Below, piece by piece: positions 8,033 to 14,996 of a DNA stretch of 33,127 nucleotides (position 1 is the first letter of the stretch; the number at the start of each line of letters is the position of its first letter). This stretch comes from JBBIJR01 sp037445875 (GTDB lineage Bacteria > CLD3 > SB21), in contig JBBIJR010000038.1 of the NCBI GenBank assembly GCA_037445875.1, positions 1-33,127 on the forward strand, read 5' to 3'. The position numbers were made by a program, and so were the translations under genes. The notes under the pieces were generated by a model. That model ran no database searches. It was not told where the DNA came from and worked only from the letters and a program-made list of their open reading frames with translations.

Positions 8033-10978
8033 CTAGAAAACGCACACGATTCCCAATCGTGCCTGTCGAGGCGTATCGAATCGGAATCCGTTGTGGAACC
8101 AGACATCGTATTGCTGCAATTGCCGCTCATTCAGGTGCTGTCCTCCGGGAGAGCCTGGAAATCCATTGTCGTTGGGATCGCCCGTGGACTCGAACACGCT
8201 GCGGACATTTCTCGTGTCGAGGAGATTCAGAATCTCGACATAGACATTCAGAGAAGTCTGCCTCGTCACTTCCAGTGTCTTATCCGCCCGCAGGTCGATC
8301 CGAAACGTCCACGGCGCAGTCTGTGAATTGAGTGGGGCCATCCATCGCCCGGTGTTGGAACCGAGATCGATGTAGGACACATCGGTCGGGGTATAGGGAA
8401 AACCACTGCCCGCGTTCACCTGAATATTGATCCCCGCATTCTCGAGTATGGGCCGGCCCGCCATCATAGGTCCTTCTCCTTTGCCGTTTCGGATATCCAG
8501 ATTCGCGTTCAGCGTATGACGTTGGTCGAAGTTGAGCGGGTAGCTGAACGCGCCGATCTCCTCGAAATCCGATACCTCGCTGGAACCAATACCCCTGGCG
8601 GATTGAAGCGTATACGCCAGCCGGCCCTGGAATTTCCCGGTTCTTCGCAGCTCGAGCGAAAGAGTTAATCCTTTGACGATGCCCTGGCCCACGTTGTCAA
8701 AGACATACAAAGAATACGGGTCGGAGGGGATTGAGTTATAAGAAATCAGATTCCCGATATCCTTGTAATAAACCACAACATCAAACACCATCGTTTCGCC
8801 CATGATACGGCGCAGACCGATCTCGTACTGAGTACTTTCCTCCGCTTTCAGGTTCGGATTGCCCCCGAGAGTTCCATTTCCCGTGGTTGAAACTCTTTCC
8901 AGAAAGGCTGGCCCGAAATACAGATTCTCTAGATTGGGCTGCTGAAAGAACTTTCCATAACTCAGGCGAAACTGGGTCTTTTCTGAGATGGGAAAACTTA
9001 CGCTCAGGCGCGGACTCAGCCGGCTGTCGTTATTCGAAGACGTGTAGTCTTCGGGTCCCACCGTTCCCGCCCAATAGCGGTCGTCCTCGTCGAAGATCCC
9101 GTTATCGTTTCGGTCGGTGTACTGGCTATCGGTTTGGGCGGGATCCCTCTGCCCCGTGGGGTCGGCAAGATTCTTGATTGCCCGGACGCCCGGATTGAAC
9201 CAGTCATATCGGATTCCCGCGCGGACGACCAGTCCCTCATACTCCGCTTTATCCTGCACATAAGCAGAAAACGTCATCGGATGGGGAGGACCGAGAACCT
9301 GATACTCCAGATCGGTCCTGTTACTTCTCTTGATCGTTGGGTTTTCCGGATTCCCGATGGCAAAACCCGCGGCGTTGTACTGAAGAGTCGGATTGTTTAG
9401 GTCTATGTCGTCCAGGAAACGGACCGTATGCCGGAAGAAGTCCAGGCCGGTCCTGAGTTGATTGTGCTTGTCGATCTGATTCGTGTAGTTGAGCTTGATT
9501 CCCACATACGCGTCCTCATCGCGGCGATAGATAGCAAATGGCTGCACACCGATATCGATCAGTAGCTGGTCGCCGTAGTAGCTGAGACCTCCGGTGTTCC
9601 CGAGAGATCGGCCTGCGTAATTTGCCAGCGACACGCCGTATTCGTCGTTGAAGATCCTCCGGCGGTTGTCATGGTAGTTGACGGCCAGATCGGTAAAGCT
9701 GTTCTGGTTGATCGAGTACGTCGCGACGGTTCCGATGTTCAAGTTCCGGTATTCACGGCGGTCGTTTAGATCGTTGTTCAGTGTCCGGCTGACGAGGCAT
9801 TGCCGGCGGATGGATTTGGCGAAGTTCGCATTGAAATCGAGGCGGAAGCGGCCGGGAAGGAGATCGTACGACAGCTTCGCTTGCAGGGCATAGCCCCGGT
9901 CGCTGTTGATGCCGTATCCGTCGTTGTTCTTCGGCCGGGGCCCTCTGCTGAATCCGATATTTCCGTTTTCGTCGGTATCGAAGATCACTGTGTCCATCTT
10001 CGTTGGGTCCGACGACCGGGTGCCCGCATCGGACAGCCGGTATTTCGGAAATCCGAACACGCTCGGCTCGGCATCTTCTATATTCCGCGCTTCACCGGAC
10101 AGGTAGAACCGGATCCGGTTGTTCCCCGGGATCAGCGGCCCGCCGAAGCCGCCGCTGTACACATTGTATCCGTAGGATTCGGCCACTCCGAGGCCCCAGG
10201 GATCACCGACCCACTCGATATTTCCTGAGTAGCGCGGGGGTCCGGACTTGGTCGTCACGAGTATGATGCCGGATTGGTTCCTGCCGTATTCGGCATCGTA
10301 CGCTCCCGTAATGGTGACCACCTCTTCTACGGCCCCGTTGGGAACCGCCACGGTCGAGAGGCCGGTCAGGAGGTTGTTCTGCTGGAACCCGTCCACGTAG
10401 ACGCCCGTCTCGTTCGGCCGCCCTCCGCGCAGATGGACGTTCGCCGTTCCGCCGTCGATGTTCCGGGTGTTGTTCACCACAATGCCCGCCGTCAGGTTGG
10501 CCGCGGCCTGGAATCCCCGTATGGGAAAGGTCCGGATCTCTTCGGCCGTCGTAACGGTCATCGTCATGGTCTGATCGTTCTGAATGAGAGGCCGTTCGGC
10601 CGTGATTACCACTTCTTCCCCGCCCAGTGCGACGGGCGTCAAATGGAACGTCAGGCGAGTCGTGAAGTCCGGCAGCACGACCACGCGCGTATGTTTCGTC
10701 TCAGCGTATCCCATGGATGCTGCCGTTATCGTGTACCGGCCCGGTGGGACTCGCAGGATGATGAATTCACCCGAACGGTCGGATGCCGCCCCCAGGGCGG
10801 TTCCTTCGATGATGACGTTGACGCCCGGCAGCGGTTCAGTGGTTTCCCTGTCCACGACCACGCCGGAAATCGTGCCGTTGTTGCCTGCCCGGACGGTACC
10901 GCACAGGAACAAAAACAAGACGCCACAGGCCGGCGAGCTCTTCCAGCGCGAAAGGCGGCGGACGCTTGTGTTGAGCAT
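8033..10978 (-). CDS. TonB-dependent outer-membrane receptor with CarboxypepD_reg domain
   Basis: The protein has 981 aa. A signal peptide ends near residue 32 (CGTVRA). A carboxypeptidase-regulatory-like domain follows (about 35-110: ISGVVVDRETTEPLPGVNV, then SDRSGEFIILRVPPGRYTI). Next comes a plug (about 120-250, with VHLRGGRPNETGVYVDGF and GAYDAEYGRNQSGIILVTTK). A long beta-barrel ends in aromatic Phe (RLGIVCVF), as outer-membrane barrels do. Family role: TonB/ExbBD-energised uptake of large or scarce ligands; the ligand cannot be told from sequence. A GAAGGGAGA ribosome binding site lies 4-6 nt before the ATG, inside the end of the STAS gene (11-nt gap), so the two are co-transcribed. No riboswitch is evident upstream. 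Confidence 0.93.
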   Translation of the reverse strand: MLNTSVRRLSRWKSSPACGVLFLFLCGTVRAGNNGTISGVVVDRETTEPLPGVNVIIEGTALGAASDRSGEFIILRVPPGRYTITAASMGYAETKHTRVVVLPDFTTRLTFHLTPVALGGEEVVITAERPLIQNDQTMTMTVTTAEEIRTFPIRGFQAAANLTAGIVVNNTRNIDGGTANVHLRGGRPNETGVYVDGFQQNNLLTGLSTVAVPNGAVEEVVTITGAYDAEYGRNQSGIILVTTKSGPPRYSGNIEWVGDPWGLGVAESYGYNVYSGGFGGPLIPGNNRIRFYLSGEARNIEDAEPSVFGFPKYRLSDAGTRSSDPTKMDTVIFDTDENGNIGFSRGPRPKNNDGYGINSDRGYALQAKLSYDLLPGRFRLDFNANFAKSIRRQCLVSRTLNNDLNDRREYRNLNIGTVATYSINQNSFTDLAVNYHDNRRRIFNDEYGVSLANYAGRSLGNTGGLSYYGDQLLIDIGVQPFAIYRRDEDAYVGIKLNYTNQIDKHNQLRTGLDFFRHTVRFLDDIDLNNPTLQYNAAGFAIGNPENPTIKRSNRTDLEYQVLGPPHPMTFSAYVQDKAEYEGLVVRAGIRYDWFNPGVRAIKNLADPTGQRDPAQTDSQYTDRNDNGIFDEDDRYWAGTVGPEDYTSSNNDSRLSPRLSVSFPISEKTQFRLSYGKFFQQPNLENLYFGPAFLERVSTTGNGTLGGNPNLKAEESTQYEIGLRRIMGETMVFDVVVYYKDIGNLISYNSIPSDPYSLYVFDNVGQGIVKGLTLSLELRRTGKFQGRLAYTLQSARGIGSSEVSDFEEIGAFSYPLNFDQRHTLNANLDIRNGKGEGPMMAGRPILENAGINIQVNAGSGFPYTPTDVSYIDLGSNTGRWMAPLNSQTAPWTFRIDLRADKTLEVTRQTSLNVYVEILNLLDTRNVRSVFESTGDPNDNGFPGSPGGQHLNERQLQQYDVWFHNGFRFDTPRQARLGIVCVF

Positions 10979-10989
10979 TCGATCTCCCT

Positions 10990-11367
10990 TCAGGTGGTGG
11001 AGGGTTCGGATGCCGTGCCGGCAGGACCGGAGGCAAAGCTTGCCAAGGCGCGGTCGACCGTTTCAACGCAGTCGAACACGGTGAGCAGCTGCGTGACCAT
11101 CAGGAGACTCTCGACCTTGCCGCTCACGTTCGAGAGCTTGAGGTTACCGCCGGCATTCCTGAGGGAGGTCATGCAGGCGATCAGAGCGCCCATGCCGGAA
11201 CTGTTGAGCCACTTGACATCGCTCAGGTCGATGACGGCCTTTCGAATGCCGTCGGCGATGAGTCCCTTGACGTGTTCGTGCAGCCGCATAGTGTCCGGTC
11301 CGCCCATCATTTTGCCGGACAGGGTGAGAACGGCCACATCGTTCCTGATTTCTTCCTGAATATCCAT
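10990..11367 (-). CDS. STAS-domain anti-sigma factor antagonist (SpoIIAA/RsbV type)
   Basis: This 125-aa single STAS domain starts at 11367, with AAGGAGG 6 nt upstream. A further 13 in-frame residues to 11406 precede that site and are probably untranslated. The conserved phospho-site loop reads VKWLNSSGMGAL: Ser56/Ser57, with Asn in place of the usual Asp before the serine. Family knowledge: the unphosphorylated form binds an RsbW-type anti-sigma kinase and frees a sigma factor, and PP2C phosphatases reactivate it. It is the first gene of the operon whose fourth gene encodes a membrane PP2C phosphatase, so the two probably form one partner-switching pathway. The last residues (GPAGTASEPSTT) are a loose tail. 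Confidence 0.92.
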   Translation of the reverse strand: MDIQEEIRNDVAVLTLSGKMMGGPDTMRLHEHVKGLIADGIRKAVIDLSDVKWLNSSGMGALIACMTSLRNAGGNLKLSNVSGKVESLLMVTQLLTVFDCVETVDRALASFASGPAGTASEPSTT

Positions 11368-11443
11368 CTCATCCTCCTTCAGTTGCGAAGAATGTGAGGA
11401 GATCACTGAAACGCTGTTGAGCGATCACGCGAGAAGAACATGT

Positions 11444-11458
11444 TGTCCGGAACGGACA
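11444..11458. promoter_or_regulatory. Operator-like inverted repeat
   Basis: TGTCCG-GAA-CGGACA is a perfect 6-bp dyad with a 3-nt spacer. It lies about 95 nt downstream of the candidate -10 box and 77 nt upstream of the STAS start codon. It could be a dimeric repressor site or a small leader hairpin. No protein family can be assigned from sequence. Confidence 0.3.
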
Positions 11459-11552
11459 GGAAAGCGATCAATCAAGAGCGGAGGGCGTCGCAGGGTCCCC
11501 GGGAGCTTGATGGCACCGGAATGGCCGGTCGTGATGGAAGAGAGTCTATCTC

Positions 11553-11581
11553 AAGGTATGACAACCATTCTTAACAGTCAA
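11553..11581 (-). promoter_or_regulatory. Candidate promoter of the STAS/TonB receptor operon
   Basis: On the minus strand TTGACT (11576-11581) is followed after 17 nt by TACCTT (11553-11558). The -35 box matches five of six consensus bases and the spacing is ideal, but the -10 box is poor. It is the best promoter-like pair upstream of the operon. A weak -10 could suit an activator-dependent promoter. Confidence 0.35.
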
Positions 11582-11670
11582 GCTGCCCTATCTCTTTGAA
11601 GCAATACAACGATGAGCGCAGAAAGTTGGTTGCACCTGCCGGAAAGGATCAGAGGGGTTCCCTGCGCACA

Positions 11671-11706
11671 AAACAAAAAAGGCCCGGGGGGGAGAGTCCC
11701 GGGCCT
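11671..11706 (-). terminator. Rho-independent terminator of the lipoprotein gene
   Basis: On the minus strand a 9-bp GC-rich stem (11698-11706 with 11680-11688, AGGCCCGGG/CCCGGGCCT) is followed by TTTTTTGTTT. It lies 26 nt past the lipoprotein stop codon and separates that gene from the leader of the STAS operon. Confidence 0.85.
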
Positions 11707-11731
11707 CGAGGAGGAAAAGCGCTGTTCGGAT

Positions 11732-12706
11732 CTACATCCGTCCGCTCTTGGAATACGGCAGCGCAATCACCAGCGAATTGTAAGGCAGCGTGTCGTCCCA
11801 GGCCGTGCTGGTCGTGATGAAATCCAGCACTCCGAGATGCACACCGAACACGCCGTTGTTGACCGCCGTCCACTCGGCGGTGTAGATACCGTCGTCGGCC
11901 GTGGCATCGCCGTCGACACCGTCGTCGTTGAAGACCTTCTTCAGGCGGCTGAGCGGCCGGCCGGGATGGCGCGCACGGTGAGCAATACCGTACGGATCGT
12001 CTCCCGCGGTGCTGTTGGCGATCGCCACTTCAATGTGAACAAGGTCGCCCGGGTGGATCGTGGGCAATTGGTCGATCGTAAGGAAGTAGTCCAGCGGATT
12101 GGTGAAACTGAGGGTCTGCTGGTCTCCCGTGACCGAGTCGGTGATCACGATCGAGACGGCCCCCGTGAGTGACATGGTGCCGCCTTCGGAAACCCCGTAG
12201 GCCGGCGTAATGCCCGCACGCAGCCAGCGGCGCAAACTGGTCGTGTCCTGGTTGCGCACGAAACGGAGTTTGCGCTCCATGTCATGGGTGAGCGGCTTGA
12301 AGATCTTGGTCCAGGTGTGCGTCACCGTGTCGCGCGTGACGACGACAAATGCGCCGCGCAGACGGAACCGCAGCGTCACGATAGCCGTATCGCCGTCGAC
12401 CTGGACGTTGAAGCCCGTTCGTGTAATGCGCACCCGGCGCCAGAAGGCGACCGGATTGATGGCTTCGGCGGTCTCCTCGCCGCCCTGCGCTTTCTCGAGT
12501 CCTCCGCCGTATCCGGAACCCGGATCCTCGGAGTCTTCATCCATCAGATCGATGCCGAATAGTTCCGGATCCTGTTCGATCTCGGATTCGATCGCCGATT
12601 CGTCCGGCGTCAGATTGTCCGTCTGGTCGGAACAACCGATCCCAACGTACACCATCATGCTGACGATGCCCAGCATGATGAAGAAGTGATTCCTGAGAGT
12701 TAACAT
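11732..12706 (-). CDS. Lipoprotein with an acidic linker and a Ca-loop-like beta domain
   Basis: The protein has 324 aa. The ATG at 12706 is preceded by AGGAGG (spacing about 6). Residues 1-24 form a lipoprotein signal sequence with lipobox VGIG-Cys25. An acidic, flexible stretch follows (to about residue 75, rich in D and E, then GSGYGGGLEKAQGGEE). The body is beta-rich. Near the C-terminus DDGVDGDATADDGIYTAEW has the repeated Asp/Gly pattern common in secreted beta-sandwich modules and may bind calcium. I do not recognise a specific family. It is monocistronic: its own terminator lies at 11671-11706 and it diverges from the phosphoesterase gene. An envelope-anchored role is likely. Confidence 0.85.
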   Translation of the reverse strand: MLTLRNHFFIMLGIVSMMVYVGIGCSDQTDNLTPDESAIESEIEQDPELFGIDLMDEDSEDPGSGYGGGLEKAQGGEETAEAINPVAFWRRVRITRTGFNVQVDGDTAIVTLRFRLRGAFVVVTRDTVTHTWTKIFKPLTHDMERKLRFVRNQDTTSLRRWLRAGITPAYGVSEGGTMSLTGAVSIVITDSVTGDQQTLSFTNPLDYFLTIDQLPTIHPGDLVHIEVAIANSTAGDDPYGIAHRARHPGRPLSRLKKVFNDDGVDGDATADDGIYTAEWTAVNNGVFGVHLGVLDFITTSTAWDDTLPYNSLVIALPYSKSGRM

Positions 12707-12913
12707 TACAACCTCCTATTAGGTTATTTGGTTTTCGCGGTCTGAATAGACACATTGCAAGCCACATGCCACGTAATTACATTGATAATACTATGCTTAA
12801 AAGTCGACTTATGACGAAAAAACCGTCATGACGCCTCCACCTCGGGTATGGGTTATAGTTCGTGAACACTTGTTGAGGATAATGGCGTGTAGGGCGGCAA
12901 GGCTTACAAACTC

Positions 12914-12942
12914 TTGTTGTCGTTACAGTAGACCGTTATATT
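12914..12942 (+). promoter_or_regulatory. Candidate promoter of the metallophosphoesterase gene
   Basis: TTGTTG (12914-12919), a 17-nt spacer and TATATT (12937-12942) lie 38 nt before the ATG at 12980. The predicted transcript would start near 12949. That excludes the upstream TTG at 12941 as a start codon and supports 12980. Confidence 0.4.
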
Positions 12943-12979
12943 GGAGACTGATTTCAGCGATTTACATGAAAGGTCATGC

Positions 12980-14158
12980 ATGCGGTACTTCTGGTTCTTT
13001 GTGATATGGATTCTGGTTCTGGCTGCGGGCTACTTCTACGTTGGACGGCGGCTGAGCCGAGGATTTTCGGCAAAGCACAGGAGCTGGCTTTGGGCGGCGG
13101 TCGGTCTGGCGTTTCTTCTTCCGCAGTTCCCGTTCTTTCTTCTGCGCAATCGTATCGAAAGCGGCGCCCTCGATGTGCTGATCTGGTGCGGCTACGTCAC
13201 GCTGGGATTGTTCTCGTCGTTGCTGACGGGAGTGTTGCTGCGGGACTTGGTACTCGGGACGCGGCGGCTGTGGGTGCGGGTGCGGCGGACCGTCACGGGC
13301 CACAACCGGCCGGTGGACATGGAACGGCGGAGGTTCCTGCTGCACTCGACGAATCTCGGCATCATGGGACTGGCGGCGGGATTCTCCTCGTATGGATTCT
13401 TCGAAGCACACGGGCCGGCGAGGATCGAGGAGGTGGCCGTCGAATTGCCCAACCTGCCGCCGACTTTCGACAGGTTCCGCGTTGCGCAGTTCACGGACCT
13501 GCACGTCGGCCCGACCATCAAGCGCGCCTTCGTCGAGCGGGTGGCTGAGCAAGTGGCCGGCCTGAACGCAGACCTCATCGTGTTCACCGGCGATCTTGCG
13601 GACGGTTCGGTGCCGTGGCTGCGTGAGGACGTCGCACCGCTACGGGAACTGTCTGCGGCGTACGGGAAATTCTTCATCACGGGCAATCATGAGTATTATT
13701 CGGGTGTGCTGCCGTGGTTGGACGAGGCGCGCCGCCTCGGCTTCGATGTCCTTCTGAACGAGAACCGGACGATCCAGCGCGGGAGTGAAGAGATCATCGT
13801 CGCGGGCGTGACCGACTATACGGGAGGGAGTTTCCTCGAGGAACATCGTTCCGATCCGGCGAAGGCCGCGATGGGTGCAGCGAACGGACTCGTGAAAGTA
13901 CTGCTGGCCCATCAACCGAGAAGCGTATTTGAGGCGGAGGCAGCCGGTTTCGATCTTCAGATTTCCGGGCACACACACGGCGGACAGTTCTTTCCCTGGA
14001 ACCACCTGGCCACGCTCAATCAGCCGTTCATCAAAGGTCTGCACCGCCGCGGGCGCACGTGGGTGTACGTGAGCCGCGGCACGGGTTACTGGGGCCCTCC
14101 GCTTCGATTTGGTATTCCTCCGGAAATTACCGCTATCACGCTCAGACGAACGTCGTAA
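12980..14158 (+). CDS. Membrane-anchored metallophosphoesterase (YkuE/YaeI type)
   Basis: The protein has 392 aa. The ATG at 12980 has GAAAGG 6-7 nt upstream; the in-frame TTG at 12941 lacks a site and overlaps the predicted -10 box. Three N-terminal membrane helices (about 2-21, 35-55 and 62-90) are followed by a basic stretch with RRRFLL and a fourth hydrophobic segment. The calcineurin-like catalytic domain carries all the metal motifs in order: FTDLHVG, FTGDLADG, GNHEYYSG, LLAHQPR and SGHTHGGQFFP. Family members hydrolyse phosphoesters outside the cytoplasmic membrane; some act on UDP-diacylglucosamine-like or other lipid substrates. The substrate here is unknown. It is transcribed alone, divergent from the lipoprotein. 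Confidence 0.92.
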   Translation: MRYFWFFVIWILVLAAGYFYVGRRLSRGFSAKHRSWLWAAVGLAFLLPQFPFFLLRNRIESGALDVLIWCGYVTLGLFSSLLTGVLLRDLVLGTRRLWVRVRRTVTGHNRPVDMERRRFLLHSTNLGIMGLAAGFSSYGFFEAHGPARIEEVAVELPNLPPTFDRFRVAQFTDLHVGPTIKRAFVERVAEQVAGLNADLIVFTGDLADGSVPWLREDVAPLRELSAAYGKFFITGNHEYYSGVLPWLDEARRLGFDVLLNENRTIQRGSEEIIVAGVTDYTGGSFLEEHRSDPAKAAMGAANGLVKVLLAHQPRSVFEAEAAGFDLQISGHTHGGQFFPWNHLATLNQPFIKGLHRRGRTWVYVSRGTGYWGPPLRFGIPPEITAITLRRTS

Positions 14159-14180
14159 AGCGGGTGGGGTACAATAAAAA

Positions 14181-14208
14181 ACCTCGGGCTAAATCCCTCG
14201 CCCGAGGT
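14181..14208. terminator. Terminator-like hairpin after the phosphoesterase gene
   Basis: A 9-bp stem (ACCTCGGGC 14181-14189 with GCCCGAGGT 14200-14208) starts 22 nt after the stop codon. An A-run precedes it, giving a U-tract only on the minus strand; on the plus strand just UCUCUAU follows. It could act in both directions, more efficiently for leftward transcripts. Confidence 0.6.
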
Positions 14209-14221
14209 CTCTATCGTAGCC

Positions 14222-14244
14222 CAGAGGTTAGGGGGTAACCTCTG
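14222..14244 (+). terminator. Second hairpin in tandem
   Basis: CAGAGGTTA and TAACCTCTG form a perfect 9-bp stem around a GGGGG loop, followed by TTT. It stands 13 nt after the first hairpin and may be a backup terminator for the phosphoesterase transcript. The short T-run makes this uncertain. Confidence 0.4.
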
Positions 14245-14482
14245 TTTGGGGGACTGTAGTATGCAACAGATTTGCGAAAGACGCAAGAGTTTTTTGAAGA
14301 TTTTTTCCAGAAAAACTCGAATAGAGAATCCGGCCGTCCAATATTTGTCTATTGTTCCTTCCCCAAGAGTCTGTTTCCGTTGAACATGCGGTGCTCAGCA
14401 TTCGGTACAGCACAACCAGGATGAAACGGAACGGATTCTGAGTTCGCTGCTCAAATCGAAAGGCAGGCGAAGAGAAGCGAGT

Positions 14483-14765
14483 ATTCCGCAGGAATTTGGC
14501 CTATCCCAGAACTACCCGCCAACCACGACGATCAAGTATCAACTGCCGTTCGACAGCAAGGTCATGCTGAAGGTCTCTTACGTCCTGGGTCAGGAAGCAG
14601 CCACGCGGGTGAACAAGTCTCAGGCAGCGGGATACTACTCAGGGAACGGGAACGGATTGAACAGGATTGGTCACCGCGTTTCGAGCGGGATTTACATCTA
14701 CCGGCTGTTTGCCCGGTCTGCAGGAAAAGACCTGCTTGCGCTCGAAGAAAATGACGGTGCTCAAG
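14483..14765 (+). pseudogene. Decayed C-terminal sorting-domain remnant
   Basis: In frame from 14483 the DNA reads IPQEFGLSQNYP, then PTTTIKYQLP, VLGQEAATRVNKSQAAGYY and SSGIYIYRLF. That is the unmistakable skeleton of the 'QNYPNPFNPTTTIKY ... VYDVLGQEVATLVN ... SGVYIYRL' sorting domain. The hallmark NPFN is deleted (12 nt) and the YDVLG motif is changed to YVLG. The last strand (KKMTVLK) lies in the +1 frame (14745-14765). No start codon, signal peptide or body of the protein precedes it. It is the leftover 3' end of a lost surface-protein gene. Confidence 0.75.
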
Positions 14766-14786
14766 CAAGGACTGCAGAAAGAGAAC

Positions 14787-14811
14787 GGGCTTTCTCACCA
14801 TGAGAAAGCCC
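14787..14811 (-). terminator. Terminator of the phosphatase/MoxR/FadJ/mini-protein operon
   Basis: A perfect 10-bp stem (GGGCTTTCTC/GAGAAAGCCC) with a 5-nt loop lies 7 nt past the stop codon of the 53-aa gene. On the minus strand it is followed by GTTCTCTTTCTG, a moderately U-rich tail. Its position right after the last gene of the operon supports the call. Confidence 0.65.
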
Positions 14812-14817
14812 TTACGA

Positions 14818-14979
14818 TCATCCCGCCATCGCGCTATCTATATCGGCCTGGCTGCACAGGCCTTTGGCGACGAGGATCTCACCCAGTTTCTTGCCTCCGC
14901 TCGATGCCTGGGCCTTGAGCGCATCGTCCAACTGAGCCTGTGTGATCTTGCCCGATGCAACCAGTTTGTCTCCGAGCAT
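14818..14979 (-). CDS. 53-aa stand-alone MshEN-like (GspE N-terminal type) mini-protein
   Basis: The ATG at 14979 has GGGAGG 6 nt upstream and the frame ends with TGA at 14818. The protein opens MLGDKLVASGKITQAQLDDA and continues into LKAQ. A second half-motif, KLGEILVAKGLCSQADIDSA, follows. This is the LG-x2-LV-x2-G...L-x2-AL-x2-Q pattern of the MshEN domain, found at the N-termini of type II secretion and pilus ATPases, where longer versions bind cyclic di-GMP. Here it stands alone, without an ATPase, 17 nt behind the FadJ-type gene and just before a terminator. The gene is too short for default gene-calling limits. A regulatory or ligand-binding role is inferred. Confidence 0.75.
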   Translation of the reverse strand: MLGDKLVASGKITQAQLDDALKAQASSGGKKLGEILVAKGLCSQADIDSAMAG

Positions 14980-14996
14980 GCTTGCCTCCCTGAGGT

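Larger units (their letters stand above)
11368..11670 (-). other. Untranslated leader and promoter region of the region A operon
   Basis: There is no gene in this stretch. It holds a candidate sigma70-type promoter reading left (11553-11581), a 15-bp perfect inverted repeat between promoter and gene (11444-11458), and the AAGGAGG of the STAS gene at its left end. The inferred transcript would have a leader of about 180 nt, which is long for a gene with a good ribosome binding site and may carry control elements. Confidence 0.5.

Noticed and set aside
10979..11367. Cobalamin or other riboswitch in front of the TonB receptor
   Set aside because: The space upstream of the receptor is the STAS coding sequence with an 11-nt gap, and the operon leader shows no conserved riboswitch boxes.
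12941..12980. TTG start at 12941 for the metallophosphoesterase
   Set aside because: It has no ribosome binding site and overlaps the predicted -10 box; the ATG at 12980 has GAAAGG and begins directly with the first membrane helix.
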